Shown here piece after piece: positions 49,443 through 58,092 of a stretch of DNA of 64,000 bases (positions are counted from its first letter, which is position 1; each line of letters opens with the position of its first letter). Made by a program: the position numbers and the translations under genes. This DNA comes from JACRCT01 sp036504155 (GTDB lineage Bacteria > Myxococcota > Myxococcia > Myxococcales > UBA5297): positions 62,001 through 126,000 of the forward strand of contig DASXVQ010000030.1 in assembly GCA_036504155.1 (NCBI GenBank). The letters run 5' to 3'. Under the pieces are notes generated by a model. It ran no database searches, was not told the origin of the DNA, and saw nothing but the letters and a program-made list of their open reading frames with translations.

Positions 49443-49827
49443 CGCGGTCCTCGACGCCTCCGCGCTGTTGGCGATGCTGGCCGACGAGCCAGGCGCGCAG
49501 GAGGCCGCCGAGGCAGTCGCCGCCGGAGCGGCGATGAGCGCGGTCAACCTCTCGGAGGTCGTCGCCAAGCTGACGGAGCACGAGCTGTCGGAGGAAGAGG
49601 CCCGAGAGGTGCTGGCACCCCTGTCGCTGGAGATCGTCGCCTTCGACCAGGAGCACGCCTGGCGCGCCGGAGCGCTTCGCCTGGCCACCCGAGGGCACGG
49701 GCTGTCTCTGGGCGACCGGGCCTGTCTCTCGCTCGGGGTCACCCTGGGGCTGCCGGTCCTCACCACGGACAGGGCCTGGAAGAAGCTCCCGCTGGAAGTC
49801 GAAGTTCGCGTGCTGCGCGGCAAGTGA
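49435..49827 (+). CDS. vapC: PIN-domain toxin (VapC)
   Basis: GTG 49435 overlaps the antitoxin gene by 8 nt. The four acidic residues of a PIN ribonuclease are present: Asp7 (AVLDASALLAML), Glu41 (NLSEVVAKL), Asp94 (LSLGDRACLSLG) and Asp112 (VLTTDRAWKKL). The 130-residue length is standard. VapC toxins cleave tRNA or rRNA with Mg2+ and are held inactive by VapB. The pair appears intact. Confidence 0.9.
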   Translation: MSSAVLDASALLAMLADEPGAQEAAEAVAAGAAMSAVNLSEVVAKLTEHELSEEEAREVLAPLSLEIVAFDQEHAWRAGALRLATRGHGLSLGDRACLSLGVTLGLPVLTTDRAWKKLPLEVEVRVLRGK

Positions 49828-49954
49828 AGCGCCGTCGCGTCTGGGCTCCCAGGCAGGCCTGCCCGTTCTTCCGGGGGCCAGGCCTGGGCGCGATTGACCC
49901 TGCCCTCACCTTGCGGGCTAAATGCGCCGCCTACCCCCCAAGCGTGAGGTCCCC

Positions 49955-51706
49955 ATGCGCCCGACTTCCCGGCTGGTCACCTGCCTCGCCCTGGCCGCCG
50001 CCCTCGCCTCCTCCTCCGCCTGCTCGAGCGACCCGAACTCCATCAAGGACCAGGCGAAGATCCTCAAGGACCCGGACGCCGAGGCCAAGCAGAAGCTGCG
50101 CGCGGTCGAGAACCTCAAGAAGATCGGCAAGGCAGAGTGCGTGCCGGCGCTGGTGGCGGGGCTGAAGAAGAACTCGCCCAAGGTCCGCGCCGAGATCGCC
50201 GCGGCGCTCGTCGAGTTCAAGGAGCCCACGACCATCCCCGCCATCGCCGACGCGTTCGAGCTGGAGCCGGCGAAGAAGAGCCAGGCGGACGTCGACGGGG
50301 CCAACCAGAAGATCGCCCAGGCGCTGGGCGAGATGGGCGGCAAGTCCGCGGTGCCGGCGCTGCTCAAGCTGTTCGCGGCGACGCAGAGCAACTACGTCAA
50401 GTTCGACGTGCTCAATGCCCTGGGAAAGATCGGCGGCAGCGAGGCGGTGCCCATGCTCACCGCCCTGGCGCTCGACGAGAAGGCCGAGGCGCCGTTCAAC
50501 AAGAAGGCCTTCACCGCGCTCTCGCTCATCGCGCCCAAGGAGGCGATGCCGCTCTTCCTCAAGGGCCTGTTCCACCAGCGCGGCCAGCTCTCGATGTACC
50601 CCGACGCGGCCTTCGGCCTGTTCCGCCTGCGCCCGGCCTCCCACGACGCGGTGCTGGCGCTGATGAACGGCAAGGACGCCGAGACCCTGGCCTTCGCCAA
50701 GGAGAAGAAGTACGCGCCGGCGATCGTCGCGAGCATCGCCGCCCAGGTCGCCGGCCACCTGCGCGACCCGCGGATGATCCGGCCGCTGCTCAAGCAGCTC
50801 AAGACCAAGGACGCCGACCCGGACCTGGCGCTGGTCGCCCAGACCGCGGCGGTGGAGGCCCTGGGGCGAATCAAGTCGCGCGCGGCGGTGGGGCCGCTCT
50901 GCGAGCTGCTCAAGGGCGAGGACCGGGTGAAGGTGGCCGACGCGCTCGGGCGCATCGGCGACAAGTCGGCGCTGCCCAAGCTCGTCGCCTGCGCCGGCCA
51001 GGGCAACTGGATCTCCCGCGAGCCGTGCATCCAGGGCATCGTCGCGCTGGGCGGCAAGAACGAGGTGAGGCAGTTCGAGAGCTTCATCCAGGCCGAGCCC
51101 AAGAAGTTCCTGGCCGAGTGCAAGGCCGGCGACTACGGCGAGGTGGACTGCGACAAGGAGCGCGTGCGCGTCACCGAGGAGCGCACCAAGAACCTGACCT
51201 CCTACCGCAAGGCTCTGGAGACCGTCTCCGGCTGCGCCGACACCAAGTGCTACGCCGACGCGCTGGCGAGCGACGACCCGGTCGTCCGCGAGAAGGCGGC
51301 CTACGCCGTCGCCGAGAAGGGCGACCTGGAGGCGCTCGACGCGCTGCTGGCGTCGATCAACCGGCCGGTGAAGGCCGAGGCGGACCTCGTCCCGCGCCTG
51401 GCGGCGGTGCTCGCCGTGGACTGGATGGTCGGGACCAAGCCGGACGCGCGCGCCAAGATCAAGGGCGGCGTGCCCCTGCTGCAGGCGACCATCGAGCGCG
51501 ACGCGAAGATCGCCCAGAACGCCGAGAGCACCGAGGAGATCCAGCGGCTCGTCGACGTCATCCAGAACGGCCGCGAGTTGGCGCCGGCACCTGTGGGCGC
51601 AGACGAGGCCGCGGTCGCCGAGGAGCAGGGCGAGCAGAAGCCGCCCGAGCCCAAGCCGGCTCCCAAGCCCGTGGCCAAGAAGAAGGCCGGGAAGAAGAAG
51701 AAGTGA
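49955..51706 (+). CDS. HEAT-repeat lipoprotein (583 aa)
   Basis: ATG 49955 (site GAGGT) gives a lipoprotein signal ending at Cys23 (SSSAC). The mature chain consists of HEAT-like helical repeats (KLRAVENLKKIGKAECVPALVAGLK in part, VRAEIAAALVEFKEPTTIPAIADAF in part, ALGEMGGKSAVPALLKLF and several more), a middle Cys-rich loop (CKAGDYGEVDCDKE, CADTKCYADAL) and a Pro/Lys tail ending KKAGKKKK. It is a likely periplasmic scaffold. A -10-like CTAAAT lies at 49918-49923. The stop overlaps the next GTG. Confidence 0.85.
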   Translation: MRPTSRLVTCLALAAALASSSACSSDPNSIKDQAKILKDPDAEAKQKLRAVENLKKIGKAECVPALVAGLKKNSPKVRAEIAAALVEFKEPTTIPAIADAFELEPAKKSQADVDGANQKIAQALGEMGGKSAVPALLKLFAATQSNYVKFDVLNALGKIGGSEAVPMLTALALDEKAEAPFNKKAFTALSLIAPKEAMPLFLKGLFHQRGQLSMYPDAAFGLFRLRPASHDAVLALMNGKDAETLAFAKEKKYAPAIVASIAAQVAGHLRDPRMIRPLLKQLKTKDADPDLALVAQTAAVEALGRIKSRAAVGPLCELLKGEDRVKVADALGRIGDKSALPKLVACAGQGNWISREPCIQGIVALGGKNEVRQFESFIQAEPKKFLAECKAGDYGEVDCDKERVRVTEERTKNLTSYRKALETVSGCADTKCYADALASDDPVVREKAAYAVAEKGDLEALDALLASINRPVKAEADLVPRLAAVLAVDWMVGTKPDARAKIKGGVPLLQATIERDAKIAQNAESTEEIQRLVDVIQNGRELAPAPVGADEAAVAEEQGEQKPPEPKPAPKPVAKKKAGKKKK

Positions 51707-51912
51707 GCGACCACAGCGACCACCCCCACCTGACCAAGGCCGTCGCCGCCGTGGCCATCCTCGCGGGCCTGGCGGTGCTCGTCATCGAGGTGCAGCGCTT
51801 CGTGTCCGGGGCGAGCACCGAGATCTGGGTGTGGGGAGGCATCGCCGTGCTGGCGGTGGTGCTCGGGGTCTGGGAGCTCGTGGCCGGGTTGATGAAGAAG
51901 CAGAAGGAATAG
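51703..51912 (+). CDS. Small membrane protein (69 aa)
   Basis: GTG 51703 overlaps the stop of the HEAT lipoprotein gene (GTGA). Two spans (AVAAVAILAGLAVLVIEV and WVWGGIAVLAVVLGVWELV) form a membrane hairpin with a short basic C-terminus. It is probably translated by coupling with the lipoprotein and may act with it. I know no family. Confidence 0.75.
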   Translation: MSDHSDHPHLTKAVAAVAILAGLAVLVIEVQRFVSGASTEIWVWGGIAVLAVVLGVWELVAGLMKKQKE

Positions 51913-51920
51913 CCGGCCGC

Positions 51921-52202
51921 AAAACCCGCCCCCCGACCCCCTCCAGCGGAGCTGGTGGGGGGGCCGTGGGTTGCCTTCGATGACGCGGTAGGAGCTCCTT
52001 GCACCGCTACGCGCGTGCTCGGTGCGGCCTGGGTTGCTCGTCCGCGGCGACAGCAGTCGGCTGAGGCAAGATGCGGGACGTGCGCGAGGTGCGAGCGCAT
52101 CTCCAGCGCGGGCGCGGCGGTGCCGAACCTTCGCGAAGGAGCGAGACGAGCAGAGGGGATCGCCCCCTCCTGCTCCGCAGGAGGGGGTCGGGGGGAGGTT
52201 TT
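51921..52202. mobile_element. MITE-like element with terminal inverted repeats, 282 bp
   Basis: The left end (51921-51944) begins AAAACCCGCCCCCCGACCCC and the right end (52180-52202) read backwards begins AAAACCTCCCCCCGACCCCC; they agree over about 23 bp with one indel. Inside each end sits a hairpin (51937-51961 and 52163-52187, the right one perfect over 11 bp). No gene lies within and no clear target duplication is seen. The right end abuts the stop codon of the next gene. Confidence 0.6.
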
Positions 52203-52720
52203 TACTGCCCGTCCACCTTCATCGGCACGGCATTGCCCAGGCTCTTGTTGCCGACCTTCACCGCCGGCCCGTCCTGGTTGGGCTGCACCAGGACCTTGGG
52301 CTTCTTGGTGAAGACGTCCTTGCCGTGGATGCCGAAGTCCGACCCCGCGGCGTCCGCCACCACGACCAACTCCGCGGTGTCGGCGAGCTCGCCCTGGAGC
52401 ACGAACTTCTCGATGACCACCTTCGGGCCGTCGGCCGCAATGGTGAAGCGCGTGCGCCCGCTGACGACCTGCACGCCCTCTGGGACCTGGATCTGGACCT
52501 CGACGGGCACCGCCATCAGGTGGCGGATGCGCGCGGCGATGTGCGTCTGGCCGCCCTCGACCGTGGGGATGGACCACTTGGCGGTGATGGGCACGCCGCC
52601 GGCCTGCTGGCCTTCGTCGGCGAAGGCGGGCTCGGAGGCGGGCTTCTGCGAGGCGCAGGCCGAAAGGGCCAGCGGGAGGACGGCGGCGATGGAGGCGATG
52701 GCGAGGTGAGCGCGGTTCAT
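52202..52720 (-). CDS. Lipoprotein with beta-sandwich domain (172 aa)
   Basis: A lipoprotein signal ends at Cys22 (ALSAC). The rest is beta-rich (ITAKWSIPTVEGGQTHIAARI in part, VPVEVQIQVPEGVQVV, VVIEKFVLQGELADTAELVV), an immunoglobulin-like pattern that might bind a partner or extracellular polymer. It is 11 bp downstream of the HExxH lipoprotein gene, so the two are co-transcribed. Its stop codon is next to the end of the MITE-like element. No family name. Confidence 0.78.
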   Translation of the reverse strand: MNRAHLAIASIAAVLPLALSACASQKPASEPAFADEGQQAGGVPITAKWSIPTVEGGQTHIAARIRHLMAVPVEVQIQVPEGVQVVSGRTRFTIAADGPKVVIEKFVLQGELADTAELVVVADAAGSDFGIHGKDVFTKKPKVLVQPNQDGPAVKVGNKSLGNAVPMKVDGQ

Positions 52721-52731
52721 GTCGGGGTCCC

Positions 52732-54492
52732 TCAGCGGCAGATGGGGGTCGAGGCGGGGTACGGATAGGCGGTGCCGGGATCGACGGCGTCGGAGACCGC
52801 GGCCTGGGAGAAGCCGCCGCACTCCAGCGCGTCGAGGAAGTCCGCCAGGTGCGGGGCGGACTCGCCGGTGTCCTCCACGTTGATCAGCTCGCCGGTGCTC
52901 GAGACCTCCCAGGTGTGGCGCGTGTAGCCGCGGCTCCACGGCGAGGCGTTCATCTGGGTCGAGGAGAGCGCCCGGTACATCGAGGCGCTCGCGCCCGCGC
53001 TGGACCGCGAGAGGCTCCACAGCATCGCCGAGACCTCGTTCTCGTCCAGGCGCTGCAGCAGGCCCTGGTTGGCCTCCGGGCGGGTCCAGGTCGCCTCCGC
53101 GCTCGAGTACTGGCGCGAGGACAGGTCGAGCCAGAAGAAGCTGCCTTGCTGCTTGTCGTAGTAGAGCGGGCTGTTGCGCTGGTCGGACGAGTACCAGGTG
53201 GCCCAGCCCTCGGACCACGCCTGCCCGGGGAACGTGGGGATGGACATGATGTGCGTGCCGCCCTCGGTGGGCGAGGTGGCGAAGGAGGCCATCACCCAGT
53301 GGCCCAGCTCGTGGGCGAGCACGGGGTCGGACCAGTAGGCCTCGTCGGTCAGGTCCGCGGGGAACCAGACCTGCCCGTCGAAGCTCTGGTCGAAGGCGTT
53401 GACCGGGAAGGCTGCGAAGCAGGCGCCGCAGCTCCAGGTCGTCCCCAGCCCGGCCCAGGCGACCAGCGTCAGGCCGGTCTTGCCGGGGAAGGCGGCGTCG
53501 GCGTGGGCGAAGGAGCTCTGCAGGTAGCGGAAGATGTGCGCCGCGCCCGAGCCCTCCGCCTGGCTGATGGTGGCGGTGGCGCCGTCGGTGATGGAGGACG
53601 AGTTCCAGGCCCACACCCACACCGCCGGGTCGCTCCCGTAGACGCCGACCTCCTGCGCGCCCGAGGTGTTGAAGCCCGGGTTGGCGACCATGAAGCGGAA
53701 GCTGCCGTCCTTGTTCATGCCCACCGCCAGCAGGCCGAGGATGTCGCCCGGGGTCGGGCTGTCGGGGATGTGGATGGTGACGCTGCCGTCGGCGGCGGTG
53801 ACGCCGACGTCGAGGCCCTCGAGCTTGCCCGTGGCCTTCGAGAAGCTGGCGACCAGGAAGCCCGCGGCCGGCCGCAGCTCGCTGGCGCCCCAGTCGGTCC
53901 GGTCGGGGTTCGGGCCCTTCGCCTCGTAGCGGAAGGTCATGCGCACGGCGTGGGTGGCGACGTCGGGCAGGCAGAACGCGCCGAGCGGGTTGTCGCCGTT
54001 GCAGCCGTTGGGGCAGGCCTGCGTCGCCCAGGCGCCGGCCTGGCAGCCCTCGAGCGTGCTCGAGTCCCGGCAGCGCGTCTCGCCCTCGAAGCAGGCGCCG
54101 CTGGCCCGGCAGCGCGCGCGGCCCGATTCGATGCGGCAGGTCTGGCCGCCGGGGCAGTCGACGCTGCGCACCCGCGGCTCGGCGCTGCCGGTGGCGACCT
54201 CGCAGTACTCGGCGCGGGTCGAGGAGACGCAGCGGCCGGCGACGGGCACGCCGCCGCAGCTGCCGCCGCCCGAGGAGCCGCAGGTGCCGGTGCTCTCGTT
54301 GCAGGTGCTCGACGAGCAGGCCGTCGGCGCGCTCCAGGCGGTGCAGGACTCGCCGTCGGCGATGCAGGTCTCGACCCCGCCGCCCGAGCAGCGGCTCTCG
54401 CCGAGGGTGCAGACGTCGCAGAGCAGGTTGAGCGGGCAGCCGGTCAGCAAGAGCGCGGCGGCGGCACTCGACAGCAGGAAGCGCAGGCGCAT
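52732..54492 (-). CDS. Cys-rich lipoprotein with HExxH zinc-protease motif (586 aa)
   Basis: The lipoprotein signal ends at Cys19 (LLTGC). Residues about 20-175 are Cys-rich modules (CTLGESRCSGGGVETC, CFEGETRCRDSSTLEGC, CPNGCNGDNPLG), a beta-rich domain follows, and HELGHWVM near residue 395 with a Glu in WSEGWATWY about 35 residues later forms a gluzincin-type zinc site. It may be a surface metalloprotease, or a non-catalytic relative. The gene is followed on the same strand by the small beta-sandwich lipoprotein gene and is divergent from the photolyase gene. Confidence 0.82.
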   Translation of the reverse strand: MRLRFLLSSAAAALLLTGCPLNLLCDVCTLGESRCSGGGVETCIADGESCTAWSAPTACSSSTCNESTGTCGSSGGGSCGGVPVAGRCVSSTRAEYCEVATGSAEPRVRSVDCPGGQTCRIESGRARCRASGACFEGETRCRDSSTLEGCQAGAWATQACPNGCNGDNPLGAFCLPDVATHAVRMTFRYEAKGPNPDRTDWGASELRPAAGFLVASFSKATGKLEGLDVGVTAADGSVTIHIPDSPTPGDILGLLAVGMNKDGSFRFMVANPGFNTSGAQEVGVYGSDPAVWVWAWNSSSITDGATATISQAEGSGAAHIFRYLQSSFAHADAAFPGKTGLTLVAWAGLGTTWSCGACFAAFPVNAFDQSFDGQVWFPADLTDEAYWSDPVLAHELGHWVMASFATSPTEGGTHIMSIPTFPGQAWSEGWATWYSSDQRNSPLYYDKQQGSFFWLDLSSRQYSSAEATWTRPEANQGLLQRLDENEVSAMLWSLSRSSAGASASMYRALSSTQMNASPWSRGYTRHTWEVSSTGELINVEDTGESAPHLADFLDALECGGFSQAAVSDAVDPGTAYPYPASTPICR

Positions 54493-54562
54493 ATGGAATC
54501 CTCCGGTGCCTTCACTCTATGGGAAGCCGCCGAGCGCTGTCCCGGCCGGCCAGAGGTGGAGC

Positions 54563-56020
54563 GTGAAGCTCGATAGCGTCCCGGCCGCGCGCGTGCAGCC
54601 CATTCGCGAGGCCCCGGTCCGTGCGGAGGGCGACTACATCCTCTACTGGATGACGGCCAGCCGCCGGGCGGGCTGGAGCTTCGCGCTGCAGCGAGCGCTG
54701 GACTGGTGCGTGGAGCTGAAGAAGCCGCTCCTGGTGCTGGAGGGCCTGCGTGCCGGCCACCGCTGGGCCTGCGACCGCTTCCACCGCTTCGTCCTGGACG
54801 GCATGGCCGACAACGCGGCGCGCTTCGCCGAGGCCGGCGCGGGCTATCTCGGCTACGTCGAGCCTCGGCGGCGGGCCGGGCGCGGCCTGCTCGCGGCGCT
54901 GGCGGAGAGGGCCTGCGTCGTCGTCACCGACGACTTCCCGGAGTTCTTCCTCCCCTTCGCGGTCGAGGCCGCCTTGCCGCAGGTCCCGGTGCGCTTCGAG
55001 CGGGTGGACTCGGCGGGCCTGCTGCCGATGCGGGTGCCGGGCCGGACCTTCACCTCGGCGCGCTTCTTCCGGCTCTACCTGCAGCGCAACCTGAAGGCCC
55101 AGCTCGTCGCCCCGGCGGCCAACCCCTTCGCCCGGCGGAGGATCCCCCGCTTCGTCCGCCTGCCGCGGCAGATCGCCTCGCGCTGGCCTTCGGAGAGTCG
55201 AATCGGCCGGCTGCCGATCGACCACGGCGTCGGACCGGTGGCCGGGCTGCAAGGTGGCTCGCGCGCGGCAGGCCGGGTCCTCGCCGACTTCCTCGACCGC
55301 AAGCTCGAGCGCTACGCCCAGGACCACAACTCGCCCGACGCCGACATCGGCAGCGGCCTGTCGCCCTACCTGCACTTCGGGCACGTCTCGACGCACGAGG
55401 TCCTCGCGGCGCTCGCCAAGCGGACCGGGTGGACCGAGGACTCGATCGACGAGAAGCCGCGCGGCGGCTCCCGCGGCTGGTGGGGCCTGGACGAGAACGG
55501 CGAAGCCTTCCTGGACGAGCTCGTGGTCTGGCGGGAGCTGGGCTTCAACTTCTGCGCGCACCGGAGCGACGCCGGCGAGCTCGAATCGCTGCCGCGCTGG
55601 GCCCTGGCGTCCTTGCGCGCGCACCAGAAGGACAAGCGCGAGTTCGTCTACTCGCTCGAGGAGTTCGAGCAGGCGGCGACGCACGACGAGCTGTGGAACG
55701 CGGCGCAGCGCCAGCTCGTGCGCGAGGGCCGCATCCACAACTACCTGCGGATGCTGTGGGGCAAGAAGGTGCTGGAGTGGACGCGCACGCCCGAGGACGC
55801 GCTCGAGATCCTGGTCGAGCTGAACAACAAGTACGCGCTCGACGGCCGGGACCCCAACTCGTACAGCGGCATCCTCTGGGTCTTCGGCCGGTACGACCGC
55901 CCGTGGTTCGAGCGGCCGATCTTCGGGAACGTGCGCTTCATGAGCTCCCAGGCGACCCGGAGGAAGGTCCCGTTGAAGGGTTTTCTGGCGAAATTCGGGC
56001 CCGGGGATCCGAAGTCCTAA
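54563..56020 (+). CDS. phr: Class II CPD photolyase
   Basis: GTG 54563 is chosen (GGTGGAG just upstream); the frame is open further back through another gene. The 485-residue protein has the photolyase alpha/beta domain (DYILYWMTASRR, RFVLDGMADN) and the FAD domain with GLSPYLHFGHVSTHEV and, near the end, YLRMLWGKKVLEWT, LNNKYALDGRDPNSYSG and ERPIFGNVRFM, the marks of class II photolyases. It repairs cyclobutane pyrimidine dimers with blue light and FADH-. No partner gene is near. Confidence 0.92.
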   Translation: MKLDSVPAARVQPIREAPVRAEGDYILYWMTASRRAGWSFALQRALDWCVELKKPLLVLEGLRAGHRWACDRFHRFVLDGMADNAARFAEAGAGYLGYVEPRRRAGRGLLAALAERACVVVTDDFPEFFLPFAVEAALPQVPVRFERVDSAGLLPMRVPGRTFTSARFFRLYLQRNLKAQLVAPAANPFARRRIPRFVRLPRQIASRWPSESRIGRLPIDHGVGPVAGLQGGSRAAGRVLADFLDRKLERYAQDHNSPDADIGSGLSPYLHFGHVSTHEVLAALAKRTGWTEDSIDEKPRGGSRGWWGLDENGEAFLDELVVWRELGFNFCAHRSDAGELESLPRWALASLRAHQKDKREFVYSLEEFEQAATHDELWNAAQRQLVREGRIHNYLRMLWGKKVLEWTRTPEDALEILVELNNKYALDGRDPNSYSGILWVFGRYDRPWFERPIFGNVRFMSSQATRRKVPLKGFLAKFGPGDPKS

Positions 56021-56210
56021 CCCCTCGAAATCACTAGCCTCCCCTGCCCTCCGGCAGCTTGGTCGCTTTGTCGCGGTCGGCTTCGCCCTTTTGACAAATT
56101 GTCCGACAGCCAGGGGCTCGTCTGGGGCTGCCCTTTTGGCCGCAGACAGCCCTCCCGAAAATGCGCGTCATTCCGTGCGGTTGCGGAACACCTACACGGC
56201 CTGGCGCTAG

Positions 56211-56225
56211 GGCATGGAACTTGCT
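56211..56225 (+). promoter_or_regulatory. Candidate sigma-54 type promoter of the type II secretion operon
   Basis: GGCATGGAACTTGCT has GG and GC ten bases apart, as at -24/-12, with TTGC matching the -12 box fully and GGCAT differing from GGCAC at one base. The first gene starts 28 bp downstream. A perfect palindrome GTTCCGGAAC lies at 56234-56243. Both are weak evidence. Confidence 0.3.
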
Positions 56226-56253
56226 GACACCCTGTTCCGGAACCGCACCTACC

Positions 56254-57111
56254 ATGACCCTCGTGCTCCGCCGCTGCTTCTGGATGGTCGATCTCGGCTT
56301 CATCGCCGTGGCGGCGGCCCTTTGCGCGCTGGTGGTCGCCGCGCTTCTTCCGCACCCCATCCGTATCCCCTCGATTTCGTTCGGATTCTCCAGCTCGCCC
56401 GCGGTTGCCAAAACGGCGCTCGACGCCAACGCCGCCTCGCAAGTCCTGGGCCTGCCCCTGGGTGATGGCTCGGTTTCCGGCACCGCGCCCGTGCCCGGCC
56501 CCGTGACCTCGCCCCTGTCGGTCAAGCTGCTCGGCACCTCGGTCTCCAACGTCCCCGAACTCTCGCTGGCGACGCTGCAGGACCTGGCCGCCAAGGACAC
56601 CACGGTCTACGCCATCGGCGACCTGATCCAGGGCGCGAGCATCGTGGACATCGAGCGGCTGCGCGTCACCGTCGACAACCAGGGCCGCCGCGAGGTCATC
56701 GACCTCGAGCAGTCCGTCGCCGCACCGGTCGCGAACCAGACCCCGGCACCGAGCGCTGGCCTCGTCCCGGGCGTCACGGCCGTCGGTCCGGGCAAGTTCC
56801 TCGTCGAGCGCAAGGCCATCGAGGCCTTCATCGCCAATCCGGGCACCGAGATGACGAAGGCCTCCTTCTCCCCGGCCTTCGAAGGCGGCCTGACGCGCGG
56901 CTGGAAGCTCGCCCGCCTCGCCTCCGACTCCATCCTCGGCAAGCTGGGCCTCGCCCAGGGCGACGTCATCCGCCGCATCAACGGATACGAGCTGACCGAT
57001 CCCGCGAAGCTTCTCGAGGCCTACGGCCGGCTCGGGAGCACATCGCGGACCGAACTGGAAATCGAACGCAACGGCGCACCTATTCGCCTGGAGTTCCGCA
57101 TCAGCGGCTGA
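56254..57111 (+). CDS. gspC: GspC-like type II secretion protein (first copy)
   Basis: One membrane span (LGFIAVAAALCALVVAALL) is followed by a Pro/Ser linker, a homology region (about 80-150: VKLLGTSVSNVPELSLATLQDL in part, DTTVYAIGDLIQGASIVDI) and a PDZ domain (about 205-285: GWKLARLASDSILGKLGLAQGD, shown in part, VIRRINGYELTDPAKLLEAYG). This is the layout of GspC, which links the inner-membrane platform to the GspD secretin. A second such gene follows after 4 bp. Confidence 0.9.
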   Translation: MTLVLRRCFWMVDLGFIAVAAALCALVVAALLPHPIRIPSISFGFSSSPAVAKTALDANAASQVLGLPLGDGSVSGTAPVPGPVTSPLSVKLLGTSVSNVPELSLATLQDLAAKDTTVYAIGDLIQGASIVDIERLRVTVDNQGRREVIDLEQSVAAPVANQTPAPSAGLVPGVTAVGPGKFLVERKAIEAFIANPGTEMTKASFSPAFEGGLTRGWKLARLASDSILGKLGLAQGDVIRRINGYELTDPAKLLEAYGRLGSTSRTELEIERNGAPIRLEFRISG

Positions 57112-57115
57112 CGCC

Positions 57116-58057
57116 ATGGAACTGTTCTTCCGCAAATACTTCTGGGTCGTGAACCTGGCCTTCCTCCTGGCGGCTTCGTACCTCTCCGCCAAGACGGTCA
57201 ACGTCTTCGTGGGCGCAGCCCTGGCCCCGTCGGCCGACCTGGCCCAGGGCCCGGCGACCCAGACCGTGTCCCTCTCCTCGAACGTGCAGAAGGTGGCGCT
57301 GTCTGCCGAGGCCCTCTCCAAGCTCACCGGGATCGAGCTGCCCAAGCCCGAGGAGAAGGCCGCCGAAGATGCCGCGCCCGCGCTGCCCGACCTCGACACG
57401 CAGGAAGCCGTGAAGACCGGCCTGCGCGTGAAGCTCGTCGGGACCATGGTGGCCAACCTGCCGGAGTGGTCGCTCGCCAACATCGAGGACACCACGTCGA
57501 AGGTCACCACCGTCTTCATGGTGGGCGACAAGATCCAGAACGCCGACATCATCGAGATCGAGCTCAAGCGGGTCATCATCAACAACAACGGCCGCAAGGA
57601 GTTCATCGACGACGAGGCCGGCAACGGTGACATCGTCCACGCCGCCGCGGCACCTGGTCCCACCGTCGTCGCCTCCAACACCAACCCCCCCCCGTCGGGC
57701 TCGGTGGGCGCCGGCATCAAGGAGACGGGCGCCGACACCTACGAGATCCCCAAGGAAGAGATCAACAAGGCGCTGGGGAACCTGAACGACATCGCCATGC
57801 AGGCCCGCATCGTCCCGGCGTTCAAGGACGGAGTAGCAACGGGCTTCAAGCTGTTCTCCATCCGGCCGGACTCGCTCTACACCAAGATCGGCATCCAGAA
57901 CGGCGACATCGTCCGCCGGATCAACGGCTTCGAGATCAACAGCCCGGACAAGGCGCTCGAGGTCTACTCCAAGCTCAAAGAATCGAACCGCATCGAGATC
58001 GAAGTCGACCGCAACGGGTCGCCGGTGAAGAAGACGTACAACGTGACGGGACACTAG
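57116..58057 (+). CDS. gspC: GspC-like type II secretion protein (second copy)
   Basis: It has the same parts as the gene before it: span (YFWVVNLAFLLAASYLSA), homology region (LRVKLVGTMVANLPEWSLANI, shown in part; TTVFMVGDKIQNADIIEI) and PDZ domain (FKLFSIRPDSLYTKIGIQNGD, VRRINGFEINSPDKALEVY). The two proteins share the pattern VKLxGTxVxNxPxxSL and RRINGxE. The middle linker is longer and rich in Asn/Pro. Its 313 residues make it a close paralogue, kept next to the first copy and followed by gspD 35 bp on. Confidence 0.9.
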   Translation: MELFFRKYFWVVNLAFLLAASYLSAKTVNVFVGAALAPSADLAQGPATQTVSLSSNVQKVALSAEALSKLTGIELPKPEEKAAEDAAPALPDLDTQEAVKTGLRVKLVGTMVANLPEWSLANIEDTTSKVTTVFMVGDKIQNADIIEIELKRVIINNNGRKEFIDDEAGNGDIVHAAAAPGPTVVASNTNPPPSGSVGAGIKETGADTYEIPKEEINKALGNLNDIAMQARIVPAFKDGVATGFKLFSIRPDSLYTKIGIQNGDIVRRINGFEINSPDKALEVYSKLKESNRIEIEVDRNGSPVKKTYNVTGH

Positions 58058-58092
58058 CCCCGCCTCTTTCCCCCCTCCGCCCGCCCAAGACC

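Noticed and set aside
56249..56255. CTACCAT as a -10 box for gspC
   Set aside because: It overlaps the ATG itself, so a start driven by it would fall inside the gene.
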